Positions 46,996 to 58,700 of a stretch of DNA of 64,000 nucleotides are shown piece after piece (position 1 is the first letter of the stretch; each line of letters begins with the position of its first letter). The notes below the pieces were generated by a model. That model saw only the letters and a program-made list of their open reading frames with translations, did no database searches and was not told the DNA's origin. The DNA lies in contig JASKMD010000026.1 of the NCBI GenBank assembly GCA_030144725.1, positions 6,255,838-6,319,837 on the forward strand, read 5' to 3'. The position numbers and the translations under genes are program-made. The stretch comes from Haematococcus lacustris. Taxonomy: Eukaryota; Chlorophyta; Chlorophyceae; Chlamydomonadales; Haematococcaceae.

Positions 46996-49852
46996 ATGAA
47001 GATATTGGTTGCCATTAAGCGGGTAGTGGACTACGCCGTGCCCGTTCGAGTCAGACCAGACCAGGTAGGGAACAGGTAGCACTGGGGGCAAGCTTTCTGT
47101 GGGGTGTCAAAGTGAGGGAGAAGAAGGCAGCACCCCGTGGCCATCTCACAGTAGCCACACCCTGCCTGCCTGGGCAATGAGATCGAGTTTCAAGCATGCC
47201 TGCCTCTGGCCTGCCACCCACACTTGCAGTGACCCCACAGTATGAGCCCTGCATTGCAAGCAACAGGAGTTTGGTGGCTCCCACAATGTGCTGACCTTCA
47301 GTGACCCCAGCACATGTGGCCAATCATTTGTCGTCAATCGCGCTGCCTGTTGGAGCCTGCGAGTTTGTGAACATTGCAGCAATTCCATGGGGTGCATGCT
47401 GCGTAGCAACACTGCTCCTGCTGCTGCGCTGTTTATGTGGCGGTGCTGGTGAGTGGTGCAGAGCGCAGTGGAGGCAGTACTGCCCAAGTACAGCATGAAT
47501 CCTTTCTGCGAAATTGCCCTGGAGGTGGGTGAGTAGATGCTGAGAGTGACTGGCTAGGCAATTTAGGTGTGATGAGGGCACACCACGTCAAGGTAAGGTA
47601 GGAAATCATATGAGAGGCACCGAGTGCCACCTGTGTGGGGCCAGACTAGGATTTGGAAATGACAAGATTCCTCCTGCCCCAAACAATACACAGTCCTTGT
47701 CACTGTCTCACCCATGCCATGCCATGCCATGCCATGCCATGCCATGCCATGCCATGCCATGCCATGCCATGCCATGCCATGCCATGCCATGCCATGCCAT
47801 GCCATGCCATGCCATGCCATGCCATGCCATGCCATGCCATGCCATGCCGCCATGGTTCAACTGCGCAGTGCCTCACTGCCTGTGTTACCACCCTGTCTGC
47901 TGCCCACCTCCTGCCCACTTAGCACGCTCCAGGGCCCCACCTGCCTCCTGCCCGCTCGCCCTCCTTCCCTCTTGCAAGCCTCCTGACCACCTGCCTTCTG
48001 CGTGCAGACCTCCTGTTGCCCGTTGTGCTGCCTGTTGTTGTGACCCACCCTGCTGCCTGCCTGTCGCCTGTGGTGGTGGCTGGGTTTGCTACAGGAAGCT
48101 GTGAGGCTGAAGGAGGGTGGCTGGGCATCACAAGTGCTGGCGGTCTCCATGGGCGCTGCGCCTGTCAAGGTCAATACCAACTGCTGCCAGCCTGCGGCCA
48201 CCCACAAAACTTGGTCTGCCTGCCCGTCATGTGGTGGGCGGAGGTGCTGTTCCTCAGAGGCATAGCCTGGTGCATCAAGCAGGGAGAACGGAAAGTGCAC
48301 ATTGTCTGGCATGGAGTGAATAATATATGAAAGTGAGCACAGGCAAGAGCAGGCTAAGTCAGGGGTCTCTTGGCTTTGAGTGCTGGTTCAAGCAGCTGAC
48401 AATGGTGACATGCTGGGATTACGACATCTTAGTGTCGGTTCAGTTGCTTGGATCTGACTAGGTGTGGTCAAGTGTGATTGGATGTGATATGATCTTGCCC
48501 CATGCAGGACACCTTGCGCTCCGCACTGGCCCTGGGTGCCGACCGTGCCCTGCATGTGTCCTGCGACACGGAGCTGCAGCCTTTGGCAGTGGCGCGACTG
48601 CTGGCTGCATTGGCCCGCAAGGAGCAGCCAGGGCTTCTGCTGTTGGGCAAGCAGGCCATTGACGATGATTGCAACCAAACGGTGAGACCGTATGGCTGGA
48701 TGTGCACACCACCTGGCCTGCCTGACCTGAATGCCATCGCCCTGCGCCTGCATGCATCAGTGACCCCTCACTGCAGACAACCAGCTGTACATTACGGGAC
48801 CACTGGTCTCGTTCAACAGCACACACCCGGCCAGCTTCCGCCCACCTGCCTGCCTGACTGACTTCCTGTTGTTGTGCAGCGCAGGGGCAGATGACCGCTG
48901 CCCTGCTGGGCTGGCCCCAAGCTACCTTTGCCTCCAAAGTGCTCATGGAGCCCACTAGCCAGCAGGCGGCAGCAGGGGCTGGGGCGGCAGAAGGAGGGGG
49001 AGGGGGAGTGCCCTGCTCGCATGTGCTGGTGAGCAGAGAGGTGGAGGGCGGGGTGGAGACACTGCGCTTGCTGCTGCCAGCAGTGGTCACCGCTGACCTG
49101 CGACTCAACACGCCCAGGTGAGGGCAGGGTGCCAGGGGGCTCCTGTGGCTGCTGCCAATGGTGATCGCGATGATGGCAATTATGGAGGCGGTTAACATGT
49201 GAGGTTACCTTGAGGGAAGGGTGAGTAAGGGGGAAGGGGAGATGGGCAGAGGTGGTGGGGAGGGGGAAAGAGATGGGAGGTGAGAGGGAGATAGGGAGGG
49301 AGATGGGAGGAGATGACCATCAGGTAGGGTGAATGGCCTAAAGGTAAATGACCATCAGGTAAGGTAGGAGGTCAAGGTATGAAGATGGAGGTAGGGTGAC
49401 ATGTGACAAAGAGGCTGCAGGCAGTCACTGGGCCCCTTCATCATGAGTTCACAGCTGCGCTGTTGCATTGGTCCTCTTGTCTAACTAGGTTTGTGACGCT
49501 GCCAAACACGCTGAAAGCAAAACGCAAACAAATAGAGGGCACCACCCCGGGAGAGCTGGGAGTGGACGTAACGCCCCAGCTCACAACCTTGAGGGTGAGC
49601 AACAGGAGCCCTCTGCTAGCCCCACCGTTGCTACTGGCAGCACATCATGTGCAGTCACAGTTGGCTGGCACAGCTGTGGCCTTGCCACGGGCTCCTCAAT
49701 TACTAAGTTCATTCGCAATACTCCCAATGATTTGCCTGATGCTGCGTATCTGGCTGCAGTATGAGCCGCCAGCCAAGCGCAAGGGCGGCACGCTCGTCGG
49801 CAGTGTCGCGGAGCTGGTGCAGAAGCTGCGAGATGAAGCTAAAGTGTTGTGA
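46996..49852 (+). CDS. ETFB: Electron-transfer flavoprotein beta subunit
   Basis: Seven exons: 46996-47064, 47462-47524, 48095-48169, 48508-48681, 48885-49117, 49489-49594, 49760-49852; 270 residues (about 255 in animals). With the alpha subunit it carries FAD and AMP in mitochondria and passes electrons from acyl-CoA and branched-chain dehydrogenases to ETF:quinone oxidoreductase. Family landmarks in order: [96 protein letters not shown] and the C-terminal [12 protein letters not shown]. Exon 5 carries a Gly/Ala-rich insert (~18 residues) not typical of the family. No presequence is visible, as is usual for ETFB. Confidence 0.93.
47715..47850. repeat. GCCAT pentamer microsatellite
   Basis: About 27 perfect tandem units of GCCAT in ETFB intron 2; the source of the Met-Pro-Cys-His and Trp-His-Gly-Met false frames. 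Confidence 0.95.
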
Positions 49853-50538
49853 AAATCAGGATGGCGTGCTGACCAGTGTGCATTTCACAATGACCACACC
49901 AGTCCTGTGATGCGATGCATGGGCGGCTGTGTTTGCAGGGAGCCATTCCTGTCGTTGTTTTAGCATGTCCTCGCATGGCCAAGTGAGGGTTAGGGCACTG
50001 TCTGTCCGCTACTTCTTGGGGATTTGTAGTCATTAGGGATCGTCCCATCTACGTAGATCTAACGTTAGATTAGATGGTTAGATTAGATCTAACAAGCCAA
50101 TCTAACGTTAGAATCGTCTAATCTAGTCTAACGTTAGATGGGTCGGGACGATCCCTACTAGTCATGGGTGCGACCGAAGATGCTTCAACTTGGTTGTAGC
50201 ATCTGAGTGAGATCACCCACAGTCAACCATGTTGTTTCATTCAACAGTTCAACAATCCAGACTCCGCTGACGACGAGTGAGATGTTAACAGACTCATTAA
50301 TTCATTATGAGACAGAAGTGTTCCTGTGGCATGCACCTAATTAGTTTGCTTCCAATATGTGCTTGATGCGGACGCGCCAAACAATAAGAGACGTGCGCGG
50401 GGCTGTAGGCCAGCGCGTACGCTTGTCGCTGCCAGGGTTCGGACATCGCCGTTGCCAGGCTAGTGCCTTGCTTCGCAGCTTGCAGTTGCGATGAAGGCCC
50501 CCTACCCAACATCAGGCATGCTGTGCTTGCAGGCGAAC
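49853..50538. other. Intergenic with a MITE
   Basis: Contains the ETFB 3' UTR, the inverted-repeat element at 50034-50157 and the upstream region of the next gene. No further gene is seen. Confidence 0.45.
50027..50165. mobile_element. Palindromic MITE with TSD, hAT-like
   Basis: 50034-50157 begins TAGGGATCGTCCC and ends with its exact complement GGGACGATCCCTA. Repeated TCTAACGTTAGA-type inner palindromes let the whole element fold on itself. TAGTCAT lies at 50027-50033 and again at 50159-50165 (one base beyond the right end), a probable 7-8 bp target duplication. Confidence 0.7.
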
Positions 50539-53500
50539 ATGGCGCTCGCCCCAGGCGGCCTGCAGAGTCATGCCAGCACCAGCACCAGCCCACTCCAGCA
50601 GTGAGTGAAGAGCAAGGCAGCAGCAGCAGGATTGACAACCGCATCCCAAGGCAGGGTGCCACTTGAAGGTGGCAGTTCTGTCCTGCACGACACGCCACCA
50701 GCCTGCCAGCACTCAAAGCCATCCATTCCGCCCACTTCTGCAGCTCTGCCTATCGCAGTATCGTGATCTGTGGGGGGGGCGTAATAGGTGCCGCCTGCGC
50801 CTTTTACTTGGCGGAGATGGGGCTGGCTAGCCGGGTGACGCTGGTGGAGCGAGAGGGGGTGGCCTGCGCCGCTTCAGGTAGGCTGCTGCCAGTCATGACC
50901 AGCACCTCGGTCATGCTGCGCTGCATACATTCCATCACCAATTCCTGGAGAGCATCTTGTGGAAAGGTTAGGAAAGATTTCCTCATTGCCCAGGTGGAGA
51001 CAGCGGCTGGAAACACGCACGCATCGCTTTACAGCTTAGTATCACCTGCGTTCGCCACCTTCTGCTACTCCGTGCTAGCACTATGTTGCGTTGGGCAGCT
51101 CAGCCTCGTCACATCGCTTTTGCCCAGCGCCCGCTCCGGCATCACATCCTTTGTGCCTGTGGCAGGGAAGGCTGGCGGATTCCTGGCGCTCGATTGGAAT
51201 GACAGTGGGCCGAGCCGAGAGCTGTCGCGCACAAGCTACGCGTTGCACGCCGAACTTGCAGACATATTTGGCGCTGAACGCATCGGGTACCGGGCGGTTA
51301 ACACTCTGTCGGTAGGACAACCCAGCACCACTCATGCCCCGACATCTCATTCACTCTCCCACCACAGTACAATGACATTGTCAGATGCAACTGCCATCCT
51401 TTGTCAGGCATGACGCATGCGTAGCAAGGCATGGTGCATGGAGTGTCATAGCACAAAGTGTCACATGCATGGAGTGCATGAGTGCAGGTGGCTGCTGTAG
51501 AAAGAGGGCTGGGAAGCGGCATGGCCTCGCCCCCTGGCCGCAAGCTGCTTCCCCATTGGGTGGATGGCCCTGTGGTGGCAGCAGCCGGCATGGGCAGCAA
51601 GAAGACAACGGCACAGGTCAGGGCAGTGCACCTGCACCTGCATGTGAACCCACCCACCTACCCACCCACCCACCCACTCACCTGCTTGCCCACCCATGTG
51701 CATGCCCAGCCACCTGCCTCCGGACCTGCTTGTTTGCCGGCCCACCTGCTCTGCCTGCATGGTAGGCCCCTAACACCACTCTGCTGCAGCCCCTGCCTCT
51801 GCTGCAACCCCTCTTGTAGTGTGACCCCAGCTCTCACCCTATCTCTCCGCCCTGGTGCCTGAGGGTCCTAAGGCCCCAACCCGGACTCAACACAACTCCA
51901 TGCTAAAACTGAAACCTACCACCTGCCCTGATGCCTGAAAACAACCCTGGGGCCTCAACCTTGACTCAACCCAACCTCTCCTCTAGAACTGGCATCAGCT
52001 CTAGCAGTGACTCACAGGGGTGGGGTGGGCATGGCTGCAGGTGCATCCCGCCCTGCTGACCCACGCCCTGGTTGACAGCGCCGTGGAGAGAGGGGCGAAG
52101 CTGATGACTGCCACTGTGACAGGCCTGCAGCTCGGCCCCACTGACAATGCGGTCACAGGTGTGACCTATGAAGGAGTCAGGGGTAGGGTGCAAGAGACCA
52201 GCTGGTAGAGAGCTGGTAAAGAGAAAGCGGCCAAGCCAGGTGATCAGTTAAGGGGCCTGAATGTGCCTGTGGCCTATATGCCTGCATGTGTGCCAGTGTG
52301 ATGAGCATTGAAACAACCTTACCCACCCTACGCCACCCACCAAACCCTGACCTCACCTGGGTGAACCCACGCCCACCTGGCCTGAGCACCTTAACCCAGC
52401 CGCACCCCTGCCTGACCTCACTCCTCACTGCCATAATATCAAATCCACAGCCCTTGGCATCCTTTGCACTCACCCCCCTGCGGCTGGCAAGGGCTGCCCA
52501 GCACAGACCAGACCCTAACCCCAGGCATCTGTCAGGCCTGCTAGAGTCTGGGGCGGTAGACTGAAGCTTTGGGTACCCCATCCTCCTTACGAAATTGCTT
52601 GCTTGCTCAAACTTGCGCTTGCTCATATCCAGCCCTCTTGTCCCTCACTAGGGCCTCCATTTGAGCCGGATCAGACTAGCATACACTATCAGCCACTAGC
52701 AGCCACTAATTGGATCCGGCTCAAACAGTGTTATTGGGCTGTGTGGAGTAAACCCAGTGCACATGGCACATGAGCCTGCCTACCACCTACACTATTGCCT
52801 GACCCGAGGGCCATGATGCCCGTGAAAAATGCACGGTTGTGTGAACATACACTTGGTCGTATTGATGACAGCTCAAAGTGGAGGGGGGCACACACTACTG
52901 TGCCTCAGCAGGCTGCTGCTGCTGCTCCTGGGCCTTGGGGGGCTTGTCTCGCAGCCGCTTGTACCCATGCTCAGGGTACTCCTTGCCCTTGGCTGGCAGA
53001 GCTCCCTGGTCTGGCCAGTAGCACAGCTCCAGCGGCCGCCACCTGCTCTCTCCAATGCGCTGCATGTTCAGCGCTGAATTGCAGTCCCTGTCCAGCCACC
53101 TGCCTGGCTGTGGTGCTGGCTTGGCTTTGGCAGCCTTGCCCTGCTCAGCCTTGGTGCGCTTGCTGCGCTTGGCTGGCGGGGGAGTGCTGGGCCCTGGCTC
53201 TGAGGCTGGGGGCTGTGTGGCTGCCTGGCTGCTGCGTGGGGCCTGTGGGGGCTTGCGTGGTGCCACTACAGGGCACCACATCAGGCCCCGCACTGGCTGG
53301 CCACGCTCCTGGCTCCAGGCTGGGCGCACCAGGCGCTGTTCCACCTGCCCTGCTGGGGGCTTCCAACCTGCAGGCCTTGTGGCACAAAGTGTGTTCAACT
53401 CCACCTCATATCCAGCCTCTGAAACCGCCTGAGCCCCTCCCTCTCCGTTGTTGCCACTGCTGCTGGGTCCTGGCAGCGACCTCCTTCTGTGGGTAGCTGG

Positions 53501-55330
53501 TGTGGCTCCTCCCCACCCTGCTGCCACCCCTGCCCCCTTGCCTGCAGGCGTGCACGTCACTTCCAGCAGCGCTGCAGGGGGGGTGGCGCAGGAGGTGCTG
53601 GCTGCAGATGCTGTGCTGCTGGCCATGGGGCCATGGACGGATGTGGCCGCTTCCCGCTGGGGCCTGCCGCTGCCCCGCATCACTGGCACCAAGTACCACT
53701 CAGTGGTGCTGCAGCCTGACCCCCTGCAGCCGCAAGCCACCGCTGACTGCCTGTTCACGCAGTTTGAGTACAAGTCAGGTGGGCAGGGCAGGGCAGGGCA
53801 GGGCAGGGCAGGCAGGGCAGGCAAGGCAGGGGGCTGTGTGGGGAGGAGGAAGGGGTATGCGTTTCAGTCTTGAATTGGGCAAGCGCCAGGCGTTGCCATA
53901 TAGGCCAAGGGCTCAGTACTGGGAATTGAGGGGCACACTTTGCCGGCAGGCAGGGTGGGTGAGGGTCCACGGCAATGTTGTGTGCCAGCTCAAGGTGTGC
54001 TGCTTTGTGTCGCATGCTGCTGCTTCTTGAACCCCCTGCCCCTGCCCTGCTTGCCTCGTATCCTTGTCTTGGCTGCTGCTGCTGCTGCACGTGCTGGTGG
54101 TGGCAGGGCGGGAGGCAGAGCCAGAGGTGTACCCCAGGCCTGACGGCACGGTGTACGTGTGCGGGGAGCCCCAGGGCCTGCCCCTGCCCGACACCGCAGC
54201 ACAGGCAAGCGGCAAGTTACAGGGCAGGGTAGGGGGTGGAGGGTGGGGGCTGCAACAGAGGCAGAGGCAGTGGGAGGAGCAGAATAAGGTCATTGAGTGA
54301 GGAGATTGGGTAGGAACAAGGGTATGTGCCAAGCTGCCAGTTTGGTGAAGCTGTTGCCGCTGTGCAGCAAGAGCAGCAGCAGCAGGTAACGAGAGGAGGA
54401 GGATAAGGATAGGTGAGGGAAGTTGTACTTCCAAATCACTGCACCTGACCTGACCTGACCTGACCTGACCTGACCTGACCTGACCTGACCTGACCTGACC
54501 TGACCTGACCTGACCTGACCTGACCTGACCTGACCTGCAGGTGACAGTTGATGAGGGGCTAGCGGCCAATGTGCTGCAGGCGGCCCACTGCCTGTCCAGC
54601 CTGCTGCGAGGTGAGCAGCGATGGCACCCTCTTACCCAGCTGGCTTGACTGCTTTAGGGGTGAGGGTGTTCAGGCCTTGGAGGTCACAGTGCAGCACCCC
54701 TGCTGACTTCCTGCATACCTAGGCATGTGCTGGGGCCAGGAGGGGAGGTGTTGGCTGCATGCACAGGTGCTCATGTGGCTGCCAAGCAAGCGTGCTACCT
54801 GCCCAACGCCCCAGATGGCATTCCAGTCATTGGGTGTGTGCCAGACCATCCTGGAGTGTTTGTGGTGAGTGGGATTGGATGACACTGAAATCGCTGTATG
54901 TGCTGACCTGCAACAAGTTGCAGCAAGTGTAGCAGCAGGCGCCCAAGATTTAGAAAGGCCTCTGTGATAGGTTTGCCAAATCCAGTTTTCTTCCTCTAGC
55001 TTTCTTCGTCTGAGCGCACCCTGGCCGTCAAGTGTGACCACCTAAGCCCGCCACTCCCTTGTCACGTGGTAAGATTAGGTGCCTCCAAGTTGATGACCGC
55101 CTGGGCTGTGCCGCAGCGGGGGCTTGAACCCAGGATCGGTGCTTAACGCTGCCTACCCGCAGGCCACCGGGCACACTTGCTGGGGCATCCTCAACGCCCC
55201 TGCCACTGGGAAGGCCTGCGCGGAACTGATCGCGCACGGCCAAGCCAAGACAGTTGACCTTACGCGCTTCCAGCCAAACCGATTTATGGAAGGCACGCGG
55301 CCGATGGTGAAGAAATCGGCCAGAGCCTGA
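50539..55330 (+). CDS. FAD-dependent oxidoreductase, DAO family, TDA3-like
   Basis: Ten exons: 50539-50600, 50744-50877, 51166-51311, 51488-51616, 52041-52158, 53548-53778, 54107-54204, 54541-54610, 54767-54864, 55163-55330; 417 residues. The N-terminal Rossmann fold is clear: IVICGGGVIGAACAFYLAE, then VTLVEREGVACAASGKAGGF. Later DAO landmarks are ADAVLLAMGPWTD, GTKYHSVVL and ACYLPNAPDGIPVIG, and the C-terminal FAD contact is TGHTCWGILNAPATGKACAEL. The order and the TGH-WGILNAPATG ending match the TDA3/FOXRED-like branch; the substrate is unknown. Intron 7 (54205-54540) starts with GC. The exon 5 donor could also be at 52182, adding eight residues in frame, and the exon 9 acceptor has an alternative ~25 bp upstream. 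Confidence 0.85.
52660..52725. repeat. Short inverted repeat (hairpin)
   Basis: TTTGAGCCGGATC at 52660-52672 and its exact complement at 52713-52725, with a 40-bp loop carrying two AGCCACTA repeats. In intron 5 of the TDA3-like gene. Confidence 0.6.
52738..53395 (-). mobile_element. Fanzor-like element, copy D with ~165 C-terminal codons
   Basis: On the minus strand an open frame runs from about 53395 to the stop at 52897-52895: TRPAGWKPPAGQVEQRL, PVRGLMWCPVV, a Pro/Lys-rich linker, then WLDRDCNSALNMQRIG and GYKRLRDKPPKAQ. DRDxNxALN is the third RuvC catalytic motif of TnpB/Fanzor proteins, and the MWCP region replaces the zinc-finger half before it. The stop is followed by a diverged form of the 3' module of copies A-C. 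It lies antisense in intron 5 of the TDA3-like gene. Confidence 0.65.
54446..54537. repeat. TGACC pentamer microsatellite
   Basis: About 18 tandem TGACC units running up to the acceptor of exon 8 of the TDA3-like gene, in the GC-AG intron. Confidence 0.95.
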
Positions 55331-55726
55331 TGCCACACGCCATTTCCTGAATTCTGTTTCACCATCCCGCCGTCAAGAGCTATTGATGCCAGAGCACTCC
55401 CATCCTCGAACCTACATGAACTCACGAACTTTAGGAAGTAGGATCGTTGCAAACCTTATGTGTGAGCCTTAGGCGCTGCGCTCTACTAATGAGGGCTGAG
55501 CCTGGTGTCCCGTGTCTGTCGCGCTGTACGCGGCCTCCTCGATGCCACGCACACTCTGCAACGGTCGCGTAGCGGACGGCGGGCGCCGCCGACGACGAGG
55601 CTGCATGGGAGGTTCCGATGCCGCTCTGCGTGGCCACCAGCTGTCACGTTCTGTTTTGCGCCCGCCAGTCGAGGTGTCAAGGTGCAAGGTGGGCACAGGC
55701 CTGAAGCTGTGCGCCCGCCGCGTGGC
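55331..55726. other. Convergent 3' intergenic region
   Basis: Between the stops of the TDA3-like gene (+) and FAHD1 (-). Only 3' UTR sequence is expected; no gene is seen. Confidence 0.45.
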
Positions 55727-58700
55727 CTAGCGGCGCATCACCTGCCACGAACCCTGGCTAAGCAGCTGTCCCTGCGGCCCTAGCACTTGAGCCTCCACCT
55801 TGTCGCCGGCCTGCATTGCGGACACCCCCTCTGGCGTGCCTGCACAGGTGGCGTTGGTTAGGCAGGCAGGTGCCCAGGTGATTAGGTTAACATGAAGAGT
55901 TCGGTGGCTGAAAGCGTCATGTGACGGTTAGCAAGGAAGAAGGGGAAGGGGAGGACCGGGCTGAAGTGCTGTGGGGCACGCAACTCAGCTTGGCTTGCTT
56001 CCCGACCCATGGCTCAAGTCCGGATGGCCAGCAACCGTATTATATACCCTTTGCTGCATTGTGTTTGGCTGACCACCCCCTGTCAGGGCCTCCCAACTGC
56101 CTTGAAAAGGGGGCTGACCAGCTGGCACCACCCCCTGTCCTGTTGACAGGCTACCTGGTCCTAGCACTGTTATCACCAACAGTGAGTTGGGATTAGACAC
56201 AGCCTGATGCGGTTTTGATGCGATGAGAAAACACTACAAGGTGGACCAGGGCCAGCCACGACGAAGGTCTGACAGACACACTGTGCCTGTGTCCCTGGCA
56301 AATGCCAGCAGTGCGGCGCCGAGTGGACAACAACTGCAGGCTGGTCACTAGCAACAACAACAAGAGGTGGGCCACCTCCCATGGCAGCCTTGGCGTGTGG
56401 CCTGACACACCTCAGCTGTCACCCCAGATCACACACCTTTAAATTGCAACCCATCGAGACAACAGCTAACAAGGATAAGGGTTAGGCTTGTGTAGGCCCT
56501 AACCCTAACCCTGACTCAACCCGCTGAGCAAACAGGCGATGAGGATGAGGGGCCGTCCAGCTTGTAGCCACGCATGGCGACCCACCTGTGAGGAGCAGGT
56601 CTCCAGGCATGCAGGGGAAGCGGTCCCGCACACAGCCCAGCAGGTCGGCCACTTTGAAGATCATGTGGCGTGTGCTGCTGCGTTGGCGGGTCACGCCATT
56701 GACTGACAGGTGCAGCTCCAAGTCCTGGGGGTCCAGGCCTGGACGTGGCACAGCTTGGCATGGCTGGTGTCAGGGCTCAGGGCGGTGCGGGGTGAGGGGC
56801 GGGGCCAGCAGGAGGCAGCTGGGGCTGTAGGGTTTGTAAGAGTAAGTCTTGCTGCTGTAACTATTGCTACATGCTGCTGTAACTATTGCTACATGTATAA
56901 GATAGATATAAACCCGTAGTATCACGCGCAGCCTGCCACCTTATCTATATGTCCACCTCGCTTGCCAGCCTGCTATGGCTGCTTGGCCTGCAGCCACACA
57001 GCAACACTGTGATCTGACTGCTCAGCCCATCTGACGGGCAAGCCCCACAGGGGCTCTATTATGAGCACCACACCTCACCATCAGCCTCAGCCCAATGCTC
57101 CTCAATCAGAGGTGCCACCCGTAGTGCCACCTATGCGCTACGACACATGCGCTGATCTCTGGGCTTAAACTCCCTGTGACTGAAGTTGGGCTTCCACTGT
57201 AAGCTCTCTCCGCTGCCGCCTCCGCTACAGTCCCAGTTGCGACGCTCGACTTCGACTGTATCAATCGCTCCAGGTTCTCCTATCAGGACCTAGCCAGTAG
57301 CTAAGGGCCCGTCATCCAATGCAACGGCTGTCAAAGGACGGACAGCGGACAACGGACAGCGGCCGAGGTGAAAGCAGTCCTGGCCTATCTGCCTGATACT
57401 GGCTGTTGCTGGCTGCGGTCCGTGTCACACATGTGTGACATCACACAAGTGTGTGCAGGGTCGGGACCAGGCCTAGGGCCAGGGTGTGTGGGTGTGGCCT
57501 GCTGGCCACTTGCCTTGCAGGCTGAAGGGGGTGCCCAGGGGGGTGGGGCAGGGGAAGCTCTTGGCCAGGGTCCAAGGCCACCGCTGCTGCTTCAGCTTCG
57601 CCTGCAGCCACCCAGTGCCCACACCTAGGCAGCCACCACCACCTACTGGTCATGGACTGTGATGCCAGCTTCTGCTTGCCTTCCTTGGCCTCAGCATGGT
57701 GAGGTCAGGGCTGGTAGGGGGAGGCTGAGGGTTGCAGGGCAGGGCAGGCAGGCGGCTGCCCCACATGGACTAATGCCAGCAAGGCCTGTGATTTTTCTTA
57801 CAACAGTAGCTGTCTCACTTCCATGCGTGTCTGCCGGCCAAGCCAGCACACAAAAGCTGGGGCGTTCCTGGGCATGCCCGCTGCCATCGGGCCTGGCCAG
57901 GCAAGCGGGCCCTTAAGGGGCAGGCACAGGGAGATTATGCCATGCTGGCAGCAAGTCCAGCTTTACAAGGCATGCGCCTGACCTCATCCCATTGTGGCTG
58001 TGGGTCCTGCACCCCCACCTGCCCCCACCCTTTCCCACCCACACCTTCTCCCAACCCCAGCTCATTCTCCCACACCCACACCTTCACACCCCACCTGCAC
58101 ATCCCGGGCAGTGAGGTCCAGCGCCACACAGCCGCGCACTGGCTGGAGGTCGGGCCCCAGCTCCAGCGCCAGCTCCACCTCATGGTGCACGTCAAAGGAC
58201 CACGGAGGCAGCACCAGGGGCTGACCGCTAGCCAGGGCGCTGCTGCCGGCCTTCAGGAAAATCATAGGCTCACCGTCTGCGGCGAGACGCTGCGCCAGGT
58301 CATGTAGGCCAGCCAGGCAGCGGCAGCGAGTGGCGGGACTCTCAGCACCCCCTCAGGTGTGCAGCTCACCTGCGCTGCCCTGCTGCCCAGACCCACACAA
58401 CCACAGCCTGGTTGATGAACAGGTTGGCTGCCTAGGGGCATTGCCTAGAGGCCAGTTGTGTAACTGTTGCCAATGTAGGTCGCCAATGTAACTGTTGCCA
58501 ATGTAACTGTTGCCAATGTAACTGTTGCCAATGAAAGTCGCGAGAGTGAGAGTCATGAGAGTGCTACTTCAAGGTGGGAGTGCCAAGAGTAGGGGGGGAG
58601 GGGCAGGGCCAGATGAAGATGACTGCCCCACATGTGACCTGCTAGGTGCCTTGTCCCCAGTTCTGCCAAGGATGTCATGCGCATTGTGTGCCTCGTGTGC

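Noticed and set aside
47563..47922. Frames reading repeated MPCHA or WHGMA
   Set aside because: Translation of the GCCAT pentamer satellite in ETFB intron 2.
55105..55165. tRNA-like sequence on the minus strand with a GGTTCAAGCCC B-box
   Set aside because: The T-stem pairs poorly, no acceptor stem could be drawn, and the stretch overlaps the acceptor of the last exon of the TDA3-like gene.
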